From: Streptomyces sp. MBT53
Lineage (GTDB): Bacteria; Actinomycetota; Actinomycetes; Streptomycetales; Streptomycetaceae
Reading direction: 5' to 3'
DNA length: 64,000 nt
NCBI RefSeq assembly: GCF_016654115.1
Contig: NZ_JAEQAZ010000001.1
Span: forward strand, 1 to 64,000
Of the stretch, positions 54,141-64,000 are shown piece by piece. Within the stretch, counting starts at the first letter, position 1, and the number at the start of each line of letters is the position of its first letter. Both the position numbers and the translations under genes were made by a program. Under the pieces are notes generated by a model, which was not told the DNA's origin, made no database searches, and saw nothing but the letters and a program-made list of their open reading frames with translations.

Positions 54141-55814
54141 TCACCGCCCCGCACGGGCCGCCGACACCCCCTGGCGGCACCTGCGCACCAGCACCGCCCA
54201 GGTCGCCGCCAGGAACAGCACCGCGAACCCCGCCAGGATCAGCCAGCCGCGCCCGGCCGGATGCCCGAACGAGTCCCCGTACGACCGCAACAGCGGCGGC
54301 CCCGCCGGTGAACTGCCGTCCCGCCACAGGTCGTTGAGACCGATCGCACCACCGAGCGCCTCGAACGCCCAGCGGTTGGTCATCGCCCAACTGATCCCCT
54401 GGCCGACCGGTGCCATCCGGGGCACCGGCACGAAGGCGCCCGAGAACAGCACCTGGGGGAAGCAGAGCAGCGGCAGCATCAGGGTCGCCTGGGCCGGTTC
54501 CGTGACCGCGGCCGAGGTGAGCAGCCCGAGGGCCAGCGCGGCGGCCGAGGCCAGCACACTGGTCAGGAACAGCGAGCCGTACGTGCCCCAGCCCGCCGCC
54601 GGCAGCCGGTCCAGCGCGCGCAGCACCGCCAGCAACAGGGCGTCCGCCGCCGCCAGTACGGGCAGCACGGTGGTCAACTTCGAGGCCACATACGGCCCGA
54701 TCCGCACCCCCGCCAGCCACTCCCGGCGCAGCACGGCCAACTCCGGGCAGATCTGCAGCAGTCCGTACGTCAGCCCGAAGAAGAACGCCCCGAACGCGAT
54801 CCAGAACATGATCATCGCCGTGGACCCGGGATCGGGCGCCGCAGGATCGAACGCCCCCGCCCGGAACAGCACCGCGAACATCGCCACGATCATCACCGGC
54901 GACCCCACGAACACGGCCACCGACAGCCGGTTGTGCACCAACAGGGCCGTCGTACGACGGGTCAGCAGCGCCCACTGGCGTACGGCGCCGACGCGCGGTG
55001 GACGGTGCGCGGTAGGCGCCGGTTGCCGGTCGGTCAGCGCAGCCGGGGCCGCCCGTTCTGCGCGCTTCCCTTCCGCGACCGCCGCGTACACGTCCTCCGC
55101 CGTCTCCGCACCGAACGCCCCGAGCAGCGCGTCCGGCGGCCCCACGAACGCGACCGCCCCGCCCGGCGACAGGAACACCACCTGGTCGCAGCGCGGCAGA
55201 TCGGCGAGGACGTGGGTGGTGAGCACGACGGTGGTGCCGGCCTCGGCCAGTCTCCGCAGGGTGGCCAACAGGGCTGCCCCGGTGACCGGATCGAGCCCGG
55301 AGGTGGGTTCGTCGAGGAAGAGCACCCGCGGCCGGGTCAGCAACTCGGCCGCGATACAAGCCCGTTTGCGCTCCCCACCGCTCAGTGCCCGCACCGGCGT
55401 ATCGGCGCGCTCGGACAGCCCGAGTGCGTCGAGCACCTCCGTCACCCGCGCCGGAACCGTCTCGCCCGGCATCCGCAACCGCCCCGCGTACTCCAGCGTG
55501 CGCCGCAACGGCAGCTCGCGGTGGATCACGTCCTCCTGCGGCACATACCCGAACTCCGGCCCGGGCGGCCCCGGTTCGGCACCGTCGTGCAGTACGGCCC
55601 CCGAGGTCGGGCTCTGAAGCCCCGCGAGGGTCCCCAGCAACACCGTCTTGCCCGCGCCGCTGCTGCCCGCGATCACCGTGAGCTGTCCCGCCCCGACCTC
55701 GATGGACACACCGTCCAACACCCGCCCGGCGCCCCGCACTTCCTGCGTGACGTCCCGCAACTCCAGGTGCAGGCCGGTGACTTGAGTGAGGTCAGCGTGT
55801 ATCGGTGTCGGCAT
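54141..55814 (-). CDS. ABC-2 type exporter with fused ATPase and permease (ABCG-like half-transporter)
   Basis: This 557-residue protein has an N-terminal ATPase (Walker A GSSGAGKTVLLG near 51, signature LSGGERKRA near 155, Walker B VLFLDEPTSGLDP) and a C-terminal ABC2 permease of about six spans (ALLVHNRLSVAVFVGSPVMIVAMFAVLF ... LLCFPQVLFSGAFVPVPRMAPVG). Domain order NBD-TMD is that of ABCG half-transporters, which work as dimers. The substrate is unknown. ATG 55814 follows the glgB stop by 12 bases on the same strand, so the gene may be the last member of the GlgE operon transcript, although its ribosome site is weak. Confidence 0.88.
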   Translation of the reverse strand: MPTPIHADLTQVTGLHLELRDVTQEVRGAGRVLDGVSIEVGAGQLTVIAGSSGAGKTVLLGTLAGLQSPTSGAVLHDGAEPGPPGPEFGYVPQEDVIHRELPLRRTLEYAGRLRMPGETVPARVTEVLDALGLSERADTPVRALSGGERKRACIAAELLTRPRVLFLDEPTSGLDPVTGAALLATLRRLAEAGTTVVLTTHVLADLPRCDQVVFLSPGGAVAFVGPPDALLGAFGAETAEDVYAAVAEGKRAERAAPAALTDRQPAPTAHRPPRVGAVRQWALLTRRTTALLVHNRLSVAVFVGSPVMIVAMFAVLFRAGAFDPAAPDPGSTAMIMFWIAFGAFFFGLTYGLLQICPELAVLRREWLAGVRIGPYVASKLTTVLPVLAAADALLLAVLRALDRLPAAGWGTYGSLFLTSVLASAAALALGLLTSAAVTEPAQATLMLPLLCFPQVLFSGAFVPVPRMAPVGQGISWAMTNRWAFEALGGAIGLNDLWRDGSSPAGPPLLRSYGDSFGHPAGRGWLILAGFAVLFLAATWAVLVRRCRQGVSAARAGR

Positions 55815-55826
55815 GGGAGCAGGATG

Positions 55827-58022
55827 TCACCCCGGTGTCAGCCACACCGTCGCCAGGGGCGGAAGGGTGAGCCGGATGTGCCCGTCCTCCGGCTTGACCG
55901 GGTCGGGGTTGGTGACATCGCTGCCGCCGTACGCGATGGAGTCGGTGTTGAGCGCCTCTCGCCAGGCCGGGATGTCGTCCGGGACCCCGAGCCGGTAGTC
56001 GTGGCGCACGACGGGGGAGAAGTTGCTGACGGCGAGAAGCGGCGCGCCCTCGGCGTCAAACCTCAGGAACGCGAAGACGTTGTCCTCGGCCGCGTCGCCC
56101 AACACCCAGCGGAAACCGGAGGGTTGGGTGTCGAGCTGCCAGAGAGCGGGCGTACGGCGGTAGACGGTGTTGAGGTCGCGTACGAGGTTCTGGACACCCC
56201 GGTGGTCGGGTGCCGCGTCGTAGGCCGGGTCGAGGAGCCACCAGTCGGGGCCGTGGGCTTCGGACCATTCGGCGCCCTGGGCGAACTCCTGCCCCATGAA
56301 GAGGAGTTGCTTGCCGGGGTGGGCCCACATGAACCCCAGATACGCCCGGTGGTCGGCGCGCTGCTGCCACCAGTCGCCGGGCATCTTCGACACCAACGAC
56401 CTTTTCCCGTGGACGACTTCGTCGTGGGAGATCGGCAGCACGTAGTTCTCGCTGTACGCGTACACCATCGAGAAGGTCATCTCGTGGTGATGGAACTTGC
56501 GGTGGACCGGCTCGTGCGCCATGTAGCCCAGCGAGTCGTGCATCCAGCCCATGTTCCACTTCAGCCCGAAGCCGAGACCGCCGGTGTCGGTGGGCCGGGT
56601 GACGCCGTCCCAGGCGGTGGACTCCTCCGCGATGGTCACGACGCCGGGCACTCGCCGGTACACGGTCGCGTTCATCTCCTGGAGGAAGGCGACGGCGTCC
56701 AGGTCGTCGCGCCCGCCATGGACGTTCGGGGTCCACTGGCCCGAGTCGCGCGAGTAGTCGAGGTAGAGCATCGAGGCGACCGCGTCCACGCGCAGGCCGT
56801 CGATGTGGAATTCCTGACACCAGTAGACGGCGTTCGCCACAAGGAAGTTGCGCACCTCGGTGCGCCCGAGGTCGAACTCGTACGTCCCCCAGTCCGGATG
56901 CTCGGCCCGCCGCGCGTCCCCGGGCTCGTACAGCGGCTCCCCGTCGAACCGGGCCAACGCCCAGTCGTCCTTGGGGAAGTGCGCCGGCACCCAGTCCATG
57001 ATCACGCCGATACCGGCCTGGTGCAGGGCGTCGACGAGGAACTTGAAGTCGTCGGGGGTGCCGAGGCGCGCGGTCGGGGCGTAGAAGCCGGTGACCTGGT
57101 AGCCCCAGGAGCCGCCGAAGGGATGCTCGGTCACCGGCATGAACTCGACGTGGGTGAAGCCCAGGTCGTTGACATACGCGGGGAGTTCGACCGCGAGCTG
57201 ACGGTACGTCAAGCCTGGCCGCCAGGACGCGAGATGCACCTCGTACACGGACAACGGCGCTTCGTGGACGGGAGTTTCCGTCCGGCGGGCGAGCCACTCC
57301 GCGTCGTCCCACTCGTGGTAGGAGGCCGTCACGATGGACGCCGTCGCGGGTGGCACCTCCGTACGGCGGGCCATCGGGTCCGCCTTGAAGAAGCGGTCAC
57401 CATGGCGTGAGGTGATCTCGAACTTGTAGCGCGCGCCCTCGCCCACCCCCGGCAGGAACAGCTCCCACACACCCGAAGAACCGAGCGACCGCATAGGGAA
57501 GGCCGTCCCGTTCCAGGAGCTGAAGTCCCCGGCGACACGCACCCCTTGGGCGTTCGGCGCCCACACGGAGAAGCGGGTGCCGGTCACTCCCTCGTGCGTC
57601 ATCGGCTCCGCACCGAGCGCCTTCCACAACTCCTCGTGGCGCCCCTCCCGGATCAGGTGCAGATCGAGATCGCCGAGCGCGGGGAGGAAGCGGTACGGGT
57701 CGTCCACCTCGTCTTCCTCGCCCTCCGCGTACGACACCAGCAGCGTGTACGCCGGGATCGCGTCGAGCGGCAGCACGCCGGAGAAGAGACCGCTCCCTTC
57801 CGAGGCGAGCGCGTTGCGCATGCCGTCGATCACGACACTCACGGCCCGGGCGTACGGCCGTAGGGCCCGGAAGGCGATCCCACCCGGAACCGGACGCGCG
57901 CCGAGCAGCGCGTGCGGGTCGTGGTGGGCGCCCGAGAGCAGGCGCTCGCGGTCGGCCTGGTCCAGCGGAAGGGACACGGCGGGGCCGCCCGCCTCCGAAG
58001 GTGAAGTGTCGCGCAGGGCCAC
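55827..58022 (-). CDS. glgB: 1,4-alpha-glucan branching enzyme
   Basis: This 731-residue GH13 branching enzyme makes alpha-1,6 branch points in glucan. It has an N-terminal CBM48 pair ([48 protein letters not shown]), then the barrel with [28 protein letters not shown], nucleophile Asp413 in [11 protein letters not shown], acid/base Glu466 in IAEEST and transition-state [12 protein letters not shown] 58022 is 9 bases after GAGGAGG and 5 bases after the mak stop; the longer frame upstream overlaps mak. In streptomycetes the GlgE pathway needs this enzyme to convert linear GlgE product into branched glucan. Confidence 0.95.
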   Translation of the reverse strand: MALRDTSPSEAGGPAVSLPLDQADRERLLSGAHHDPHALLGARPVPGGIAFRALRPYARAVSVVIDGMRNALASEGSGLFSGVLPLDAIPAYTLLVSYAEGEEDEVDDPYRFLPALGDLDLHLIREGRHEELWKALGAEPMTHEGVTGTRFSVWAPNAQGVRVAGDFSSWNGTAFPMRSLGSSGVWELFLPGVGEGARYKFEITSRHGDRFFKADPMARRTEVPPATASIVTASYHEWDDAEWLARRTETPVHEAPLSVYEVHLASWRPGLTYRQLAVELPAYVNDLGFTHVEFMPVTEHPFGGSWGYQVTGFYAPTARLGTPDDFKFLVDALHQAGIGVIMDWVPAHFPKDDWALARFDGEPLYEPGDARRAEHPDWGTYEFDLGRTEVRNFLVANAVYWCQEFHIDGLRVDAVASMLYLDYSRDSGQWTPNVHGGRDDLDAVAFLQEMNATVYRRVPGVVTIAEESTAWDGVTRPTDTGGLGFGLKWNMGWMHDSLGYMAHEPVHRKFHHHEMTFSMVYAYSENYVLPISHDEVVHGKRSLVSKMPGDWWQQRADHRAYLGFMWAHPGKQLLFMGQEFAQGAEWSEAHGPDWWLLDPAYDAAPDHRGVQNLVRDLNTVYRRTPALWQLDTQPSGFRWVLGDAAEDNVFAFLRFDAEGAPLLAVSNFSPVVRHDYRLGVPDDIPAWREALNTDSIAYGGSDVTNPDPVKPEDGHIRLTLPPLATVWLTPG

Positions 58023-58027
58023 GGAGT

Positions 58028-59389
58028 TCAGCCTCCTCGGACGGCGAGTCGCTCGATCGCCGCCATGGGTACGGGAAGCCAGTCCGGGCGGTGTCTGGCC
58101 TCGTACAGCACTTCGTAGACCGCGCGATCCGTCTCGTAGGCGCGCAGCAGAGCATGCTTGGTGCGGGGGTCCCAGCCGGCCCGGGCCGCGTAGCCCGCAC
58201 AATAGGCCTCCCGGCAGCGGCGCGCCCACTCGGGCCGCCAGGGACGGCGCTGGCGGGCCGCGTAGTCGAAGGACCGCAGCATCCCGGCGATGTCCCGTAC
58301 CGGGGACTGCGCGCTGCGCCGCTCCGCCAGCGGCTTGGACGGCTCGCCCTCGAAGTCGATGACGAACCAGTCGTGGCCGGCCCGCAGCACCTGTCCGAGA
58401 TGCAGATCGCCGTGGATGCGCTGGGCGGGCGGCCCGGCGTCCCGGCCGACCAGCGCGCCGAACGCGGTCCGCAGCCCCGGCGCGAACGGCCGCAGCGCGG
58501 GAACGGAGTGCGCGGCGGCCTCCAGACGCTCGGTCATCGCGGCGGCCGTTCGGTCGTTGTCCCCACAGGCGCCGGACGGAAAGGCCGCGGCCAGCGCCAG
58601 ATGGACATCCGCCGTGGCCTGTCCCAACTCATGGGCCTCGGTGGTGAATTCGTCACCGACGGAGAGTGCGCGCAGCGCCAGCGCCCAGCCGTCGGAGGCG
58701 TCCGGCAGGAAGGGCTGGAGCACACCGAGCGTCGCGGCCCGCGGCTCGACCGTCCCGAACCACGCCACCGGCGCCGGGACCCGGGTGCAGCCCTGCGCGG
58801 CCAGGGCCCCCGGCAGTTCCAGGTCCGGGTTGATACCGGGCTGGATACGCCGGAACACCTTCAGGATGAACCGATCGCCGTACACCAGCGAGGAGTTGGA
58901 CTGCTCTGCGTCCAGCAACCGGGGCGCGAGTCCGGCGGGCACCGACACCGACGGGTCCGCCTCGAAGCGCAGGGGACCCGCCGTACCGGGGTGCCGCAAC
59001 CGCTCCAGCAGCAGTTCGGCCGACCGAGGGTCCTGCAAGGCGTCGTACACCGCGAGTCCGGCCAACGGGCCCTCGTGCACACGGCCGATGAAGGCCCGGG
59101 CGAGCCGCGGCGAGACGTGTTCCCTTACGCCGAGCAGGAGTTGATAGCAGTCGCCGGGCGGGGGAGTGCCGCCCGGCGTGGGAACCGCCGTGTGGGACGC
59201 GTGGACCAGCAGATGGAGGCAGCCGGGGAACAGTTCCGTGGTGGACAGCACGTCGAGGTCGGCCACCGGCCGGTCCTTGCCCGCGAACCAGCGCTGCCCG
59301 GGCAGCCATTCGCGCAGCAGCCCGGTGAGCGTGGCCGGAGGCCGGTCGACGCCGGGGCTGCTCGGTCGGAGGGGTGCGGTCTTCGGCAT
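58028..59389 (-). CDS. mak: Maltokinase
   Basis: This 453-residue ATP-dependent kinase makes alpha-maltose 1-phosphate, the GlgE donor. The family features are the N-terminal [14 protein letters not shown] cap motif, [27 protein letters not shown], the catalytic loop [12 protein letters not shown] and the DFG-equivalent [18 protein letters not shown], then [16 protein letters not shown]. It is a free-standing form, not the TreS-Pep2 fusion. ATG 59389 is preferred over ATG 59413; the TreS stop lies at 59418, 28 bases upstream. It is located between treS and glgB in the standard order. Confidence 0.93.
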   Translation of the reverse strand: MPKTAPLRPSSPGVDRPPATLTGLLREWLPGQRWFAGKDRPVADLDVLSTTELFPGCLHLLVHASHTAVPTPGGTPPPGDCYQLLLGVREHVSPRLARAFIGRVHEGPLAGLAVYDALQDPRSAELLLERLRHPGTAGPLRFEADPSVSVPAGLAPRLLDAEQSNSSLVYGDRFILKVFRRIQPGINPDLELPGALAAQGCTRVPAPVAWFGTVEPRAATLGVLQPFLPDASDGWALALRALSVGDEFTTEAHELGQATADVHLALAAAFPSGACGDNDRTAAAMTERLEAAAHSVPALRPFAPGLRTAFGALVGRDAGPPAQRIHGDLHLGQVLRAGHDWFVIDFEGEPSKPLAERRSAQSPVRDIAGMLRSFDYAARQRRPWRPEWARRCREAYCAGYAARAGWDPRTKHALLRAYETDRAVYEVLYEARHRPDWLPVPMAAIERLAVRGG

Positions 59390-59417
59390 GGTGACGCGTC
59401 CTTTCGCGGGCACATCC

Positions 59418-61132
<1,715 letters not shown>

Positions 61133-61136
<4 letters not shown>

Positions 61137-63124
61137 GAAGCTCTTGACCCTCCGCTCTGTGTGGACCGCCGGACGTGGAACACGTGCGCCGGAGCCCGGC
61201 CGGGTTCCAGACGCACATAGTTGGTCCTGCCCCACTGATAGGACTCACCCGTCAGTTCGTCGTGCACCGACATGGATTCGTGTGATTCCAGGCCGAGTTG
61301 CGGCATGTCCAACGAGACCGTGGCCTCCTGGGTGTGGTGCGGATCGAGGTTGACGACCACCAGAACCGTGTCCACGCCCGTCGTCTTGCTGTACGCGATC
61401 ACCGCGTCGTTGTCCGTCCGGTGGAAGCGGAGATTCCTGAGCCGGCGCAGTGACGGGTGGCGACGCCGGATCGCGTTGAGCGACGAGATGAGGGGAGCGA
61501 TGCTACGGCCCTCACGCTCGGCGGACTCCCAGTCGCGGGGCCGGAGTTGGTACTTCTCGGAATCGAGATACTCCTCGCTGCCCGGCCGGAGAGCGGAGTT
61601 CTCGCAGAGTTCGTAGCCGCTGTAGACACCCCAAGTTGGGGAGAGGGTGGCGGCCAGGACGGCCCGCAGTTCGAAGGCGGGCCGGCCGCCGTGCTGGAGG
61701 AACTCGTGGAGGATGTCGGGGGTGTTGACGAAGAAGTTGGGCCGCATGTAGGCGGCCGCCTCGCCCGACAACTCGCTCAGGTACTCGGTGAGTTCCTGTT
61801 TGGTGTTGCGCCAGGTGAAGTAGGTGTACGACTGCTGGAAGCCGACCTGGGCGAGGGTGGCCATCATCGCGGGGCGGGTGAACGCCTCGGCCAGGAAGAT
61901 CACGTCCGGGTCGGTGGCGTTGATGTCGGTGATGACCCGCTCCCAGAACACGACCGGTTTGGTGTGCGGGTTGTCCACGCGGAAGATCCGCACGCCGTGG
62001 TCCATCCAGTGCCGCAGCACCCGCACGGTCTCCGCGACCAGGCCGTCCAGGTCCCGGTCGAAGGCGATGGGGTAGATGTCCTGGTACTTCTTCGGCGGGT
62101 TCTCCGCGTACGCGATCGTCCCGTCGGGGCGGTGGTGGAACCACTCCGGGTGCTTGTCCACCCACGGGTGGTCCGGCGAGCACTGCAACGCGAAGTCCAG
62201 CGCGATCTCCAGGCCCAGCTCACCGGCGCGCGCGACGAAGGCGTCGAAGTCCTCCAGCGTGCCCAGTCGCGGGTGGATCGCGTCGTGGCCGCCCTCGGGG
62301 GAGCCGATCGCCCAGGGCACACCGACGTCCTCGGGCCCGGCGGACAGCGTGTTGTTCGGCCCCTTGCGGAAAGCCGTTCCGATGGGATGGATCGGCGGCA
62401 GATACACCACGTCGAAGCCCATCGCCGCGATCGCGTCGAGTCGCCGCGCTGCCGTGCGGAACGTGCCGTGGGGCTCGGCGGCCGTGCCCTCGGAGCGCGG
62501 AAAGAACTCGTACCAGGAGCCGTAGAGCGCCCGCTCCCGCTCCACCAGCAACGCGCGCGGCTCGGAGGCCGTCACCAACTCCCGTAGCGGATACCGCTCC
62601 AGCGCCCCCTCCACCTCCGGCGTCAGCGCGGCCACGAACCGTGTCCCCACCGGCAGTGAGTCGTCGCGGAGCGTCTCCGCGGCGGCCAGTACCGCAGCCC
62701 GTGCCGGTCCCTCGGGCACCCCGGTGGCGGCGCGCGCGTGCAGTTCCGCGCCCTCCTCCAGCATCAGACCGACGTCGATGCCGGCCGGGATCTTGATGCG
62801 GGCGGCCCGGCGCCAGGTGGCGATGGGATCGCCCCAGGCCTCCACGACGTAGGACCAACGGCCTGTCGTGGCCGGGGTGACCTCGGCACCCCAGCGGTCG
62901 CTGCCGGGGGCGAGTTCGCGCATCGGGGTCCACGGGCCGGGGCGGCCGTCGGGGTCGTGGAGAACGACGTTCGCGCCGATCGTGTCGTGGCCCTCGCGGA
63001 ACACGGTGGCGGTGACCTGGAACAGCTCGCCGACCACCGCCTTGGCCGGGCGCGCGCCGCTGTCCACGGCCGGGCGTACGTCGCGTACCGGAATGCGGCC
63101 GATCGGTGCCGGGGTCGCGTTCAT
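61133..63124 (-). CDS. glgE: Alpha-1,4-glucan:maltose-1-phosphate maltosyltransferase
   Basis: This 663-residue GH13_3 enzyme extends alpha-1,4-glucan with maltosyl units from maltose 1-phosphate. The diagnostic motifs are present: the N-terminal domain [50 protein letters not shown], nucleophile Asp384 in [10 protein letters not shown], acid/base Glu413 in FLAEAFTRP and the third carboxylate near 470 in FFVNTPDI. The positions are ten residues lower than those known for S. coelicolor GlgE1 (394/423), consistent with a slightly shorter N-terminus. GGAGGTGA lies five bases before ATG 63124. First enzyme gene of the operon; its stop overlaps the treS start. Confidence 0.96.
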
Positions 63125-63196
63125 GGGTCTCACCTCCGCCGTGCTCGTGGTCGGGCTGTTCACCCGGTGGGGGGCCAAGCTGCGCCGGAAGGGGGA

Positions 63197-63511
63197 CTAC
63201 CTTCCGGCCGGGGAACGCCGGTCGACGGTGACGGCGGCGGTGACGGGTGGCCCGCGGTGCACGACAGGCGTCGTACGGGGGCGTCCGTTCTGCTCCTGGA
63301 GGTACGAGCCCACGCTGCTGCTCAGATAGCGTTCGGCGGCTTCCGAGGCCTCGCGCGCGCAGCGCTTCCCCATCAGCACGCACAGGGTGTAGCCCGAGTC
63401 CTCGAAGGTGGCCCGCGCTGTCCGGTCGCCCGGCGACGCGAGCATCACGCGTTCCCACACCCGGTAGCGCCGCAGTTGGCGGGCCACTTCGGCTTTGGCG
63501 GGTAGCAGCAT
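63197..63511 (-). CDS. DUF5133 domain protein
   Basis: This 104-residue protein matches the streptomycete DUF5133 pattern: MLLPAKAEVARQLRRYRVWERVML, then ARATFEDSGYTLCVLMGKRCAREASEAAERYL, with a basic C-terminal tail. No catalytic motif, signal peptide or membrane segment is visible. Start at ATG 63511 follows AAGGTG; a longer frame to 63613 is not family-like. It lies 72 bases upstream of glgE on the same strand and could be the first gene of the glucan operon. A regulatory or small adaptor role is only a guess. Confidence 0.78.
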   Translation of the reverse strand: MLLPAKAEVARQLRRYRVWERVMLASPGDRTARATFEDSGYTLCVLMGKRCAREASEAAERYLSSSVGSYLQEQNGRPRTTPVVHRGPPVTAAVTVDRRSPAGR

Positions 63512-63809
63512 GGCGCTGTTCACCTTCCGCCTCGGCGGACCGCGTTTCCCGACCATCGGGGTGCGGCCGTGCGCGGAGCGGCATGGCTCCGGCACGGCAG
63601 TCGAGGCTTTCACTCATGGTGCACAGGTGATGACCAAGCGTCTTGTTGGATCTTCAACTACCTCATGGGTCGCTCGTGTTGCACGAATGGACTAACGCTC
63701 GCACTCTGGAGCTGACTCAGAAGCGATCAGTGCTCACGCTTCGTGTTCGGGGCCCCGGCCCCGCAGGGCGAGGGGAAGCGCGAGCTTCGCCGGTAGGGAG
63801 CCAACGAAG
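63512..63809. promoter_or_regulatory. Divergent promoter region of the glucan operon
   Basis: 298 bases separate the DUF5133-glgE operon from a divergent ATP-binding gene. The AT-richer part 63600-63720 is the probable promoter. Short dyads GTTGGATCTTCAAC (63645-63658) and GAAGC/GCTTC (63775-63788) are too weak to call operators. No gene was seen. Confidence 0.4.
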
Positions 63810-64000
63810 ATGAAGACCGCAGTGCCCTGCTACTACCACCTCGACGTGGAAGTCAGTCCGGAACGGGTCGGGCAGGTCGGGCGCATCCTGGCCGCCCATC
63901 TCCGCCTCTGGGACCTGGACGTTCTCGTGGACCCCGTCTGTCGCGGCGCCGAGCTGCTGCTGCGGGCCATCGACGAGCACGCCACGGACAAGGACACGTC
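63810..64000 (+). CDS. ATP-binding protein, anti-sigma-like (partial, runs off window)
   Basis: From ATG 63810 the frame is open for 63 codons to the window edge. The N-terminus (MKTAVPCYYHLDVEVSPERV, then GRILAAHLRLWDLDVLVDPVCRGAELLLRAIDEHATD) resembles the first helix and N-box region of streptomycete RsbW/HATPase_c regulatory proteins, with CRGAELLLRAIDEHA in place of the kinase N-box. The ATP-binding core lies beyond the window, so the assignment is tentative. It is divergent from the DUF5133-glgE operon. Confidence 0.55.
   Translation, partial: MKTAVPCYYHLDVEVSPERVGQVGRILAAHLRLWDLDVLVDPVCRGAELLLRAIDEHATDKDT

Noticed and set aside
54933..57410. 825-codon forward frame and similar frames at 59166-61220 and 61457-62587
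   Set aside because: They lie antisense to the ABC exporter, glgB, treS and glgE, whose reverse-strand proteins have clear catalytic motifs.
63645..63658. GTTGGATCTTCAAC dyad in the glucan operon promoter
   Set aside because: Arms are only four bases long; not enough to call an operator.

Overview
The window is a high-GC, GC3-rich stretch of an actinobacterial chromosome, almost certainly a Streptomyces. The pointers are the codon bias, frequent GTG starts, LAL-type LuxR, ROK and AIM24 proteins, a TerD-domain protein, and a glgE-treS-mak-glgB locus of the kind Streptomyces coelicolor carries in two copies. About 50 protein genes are packed on both strands. I saw no rRNA, tRNA, CRISPR array, insertion sequence or prophage gene.

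Region by region. 1-4.4 kb: a truncated pseudokinase, a DinB-like protein, a frameshifted siderophore-uptake remnant (FecCD permease piece joined to the end of a binding protein) and an MFS transporter behind a perfect 16-bp palindrome. 4.4-12 kb: a PLP dehydratase, AIM24, a TerD-CAP-CAP fusion, a secreted beta-lactamase-fold serine hydrolase, an M4 metalloprotease and a zinc-ribbon-like hypothetical. 12-18.7 kb: a ROK regulator followed by three secreted polysaccharide enzymes (GH27, GH95, SGNH hydrolase), then a convergent LAL regulator. 21.7-26.3 kb: a translationally coupled signalling operon made of a receiver domain fused to a cysteine-less thioredoxin-reductase-like flavoprotein, a cyclic-nucleotide-domain histidine kinase and a UBP-type zinc finger, with a universal stress protein divergent from it. 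26.3-29.4 kb: a LacI-controlled sugar or polyol oxidoreductase/isomerase pair with two matching operators. 29.4-45.4 kb: DUF4032, MBL hydrolase, AlkB, TetR plus FAD dehydrogenase, DUF488, M1 peptidase, L,D-transpeptidase-like lipoprotein with a two-component pair, saccharopine-dehydrogenase-like enzyme with TetR, LysG/LysE exporter pair, an MFS exporter and a stand-alone cNMP-binding protein. 45.6-54.1 kb: a 59-aa small protein, FUSC membrane protein, type II NADH dehydrogenase, methyltransferase, acyl-CoA ligase and a class V aminotransferase. 54.1-64 kb: an ABC exporter and the GlgE alpha-glucan operon (glgE, treS, mak, glgB) preceded by a DUF5133 gene, with a divergent partial ATP-binding protein at the right edge.

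How the genes work together. The clearest metabolic unit is the GlgE pathway: TreS interconverts trehalose and maltose, Mak phosphorylates maltose, GlgE polymerises maltose 1-phosphate into alpha-1,4-glucan, and GlgB adds branches. The GH27-GH95-SGNH group looks like an extracellular hemicellulose or glycan debranching set under ROK control. The most unusual unit is the flavoprotein/kinase/zinc-finger operon at 21.75-25.23 kb, a complete two-component pathway whose output is an enzyme-like flavoprotein instead of a DNA-binding protein. Coordinates and motifs were read by eye. Family names come from sequence patterns, not from a database search.
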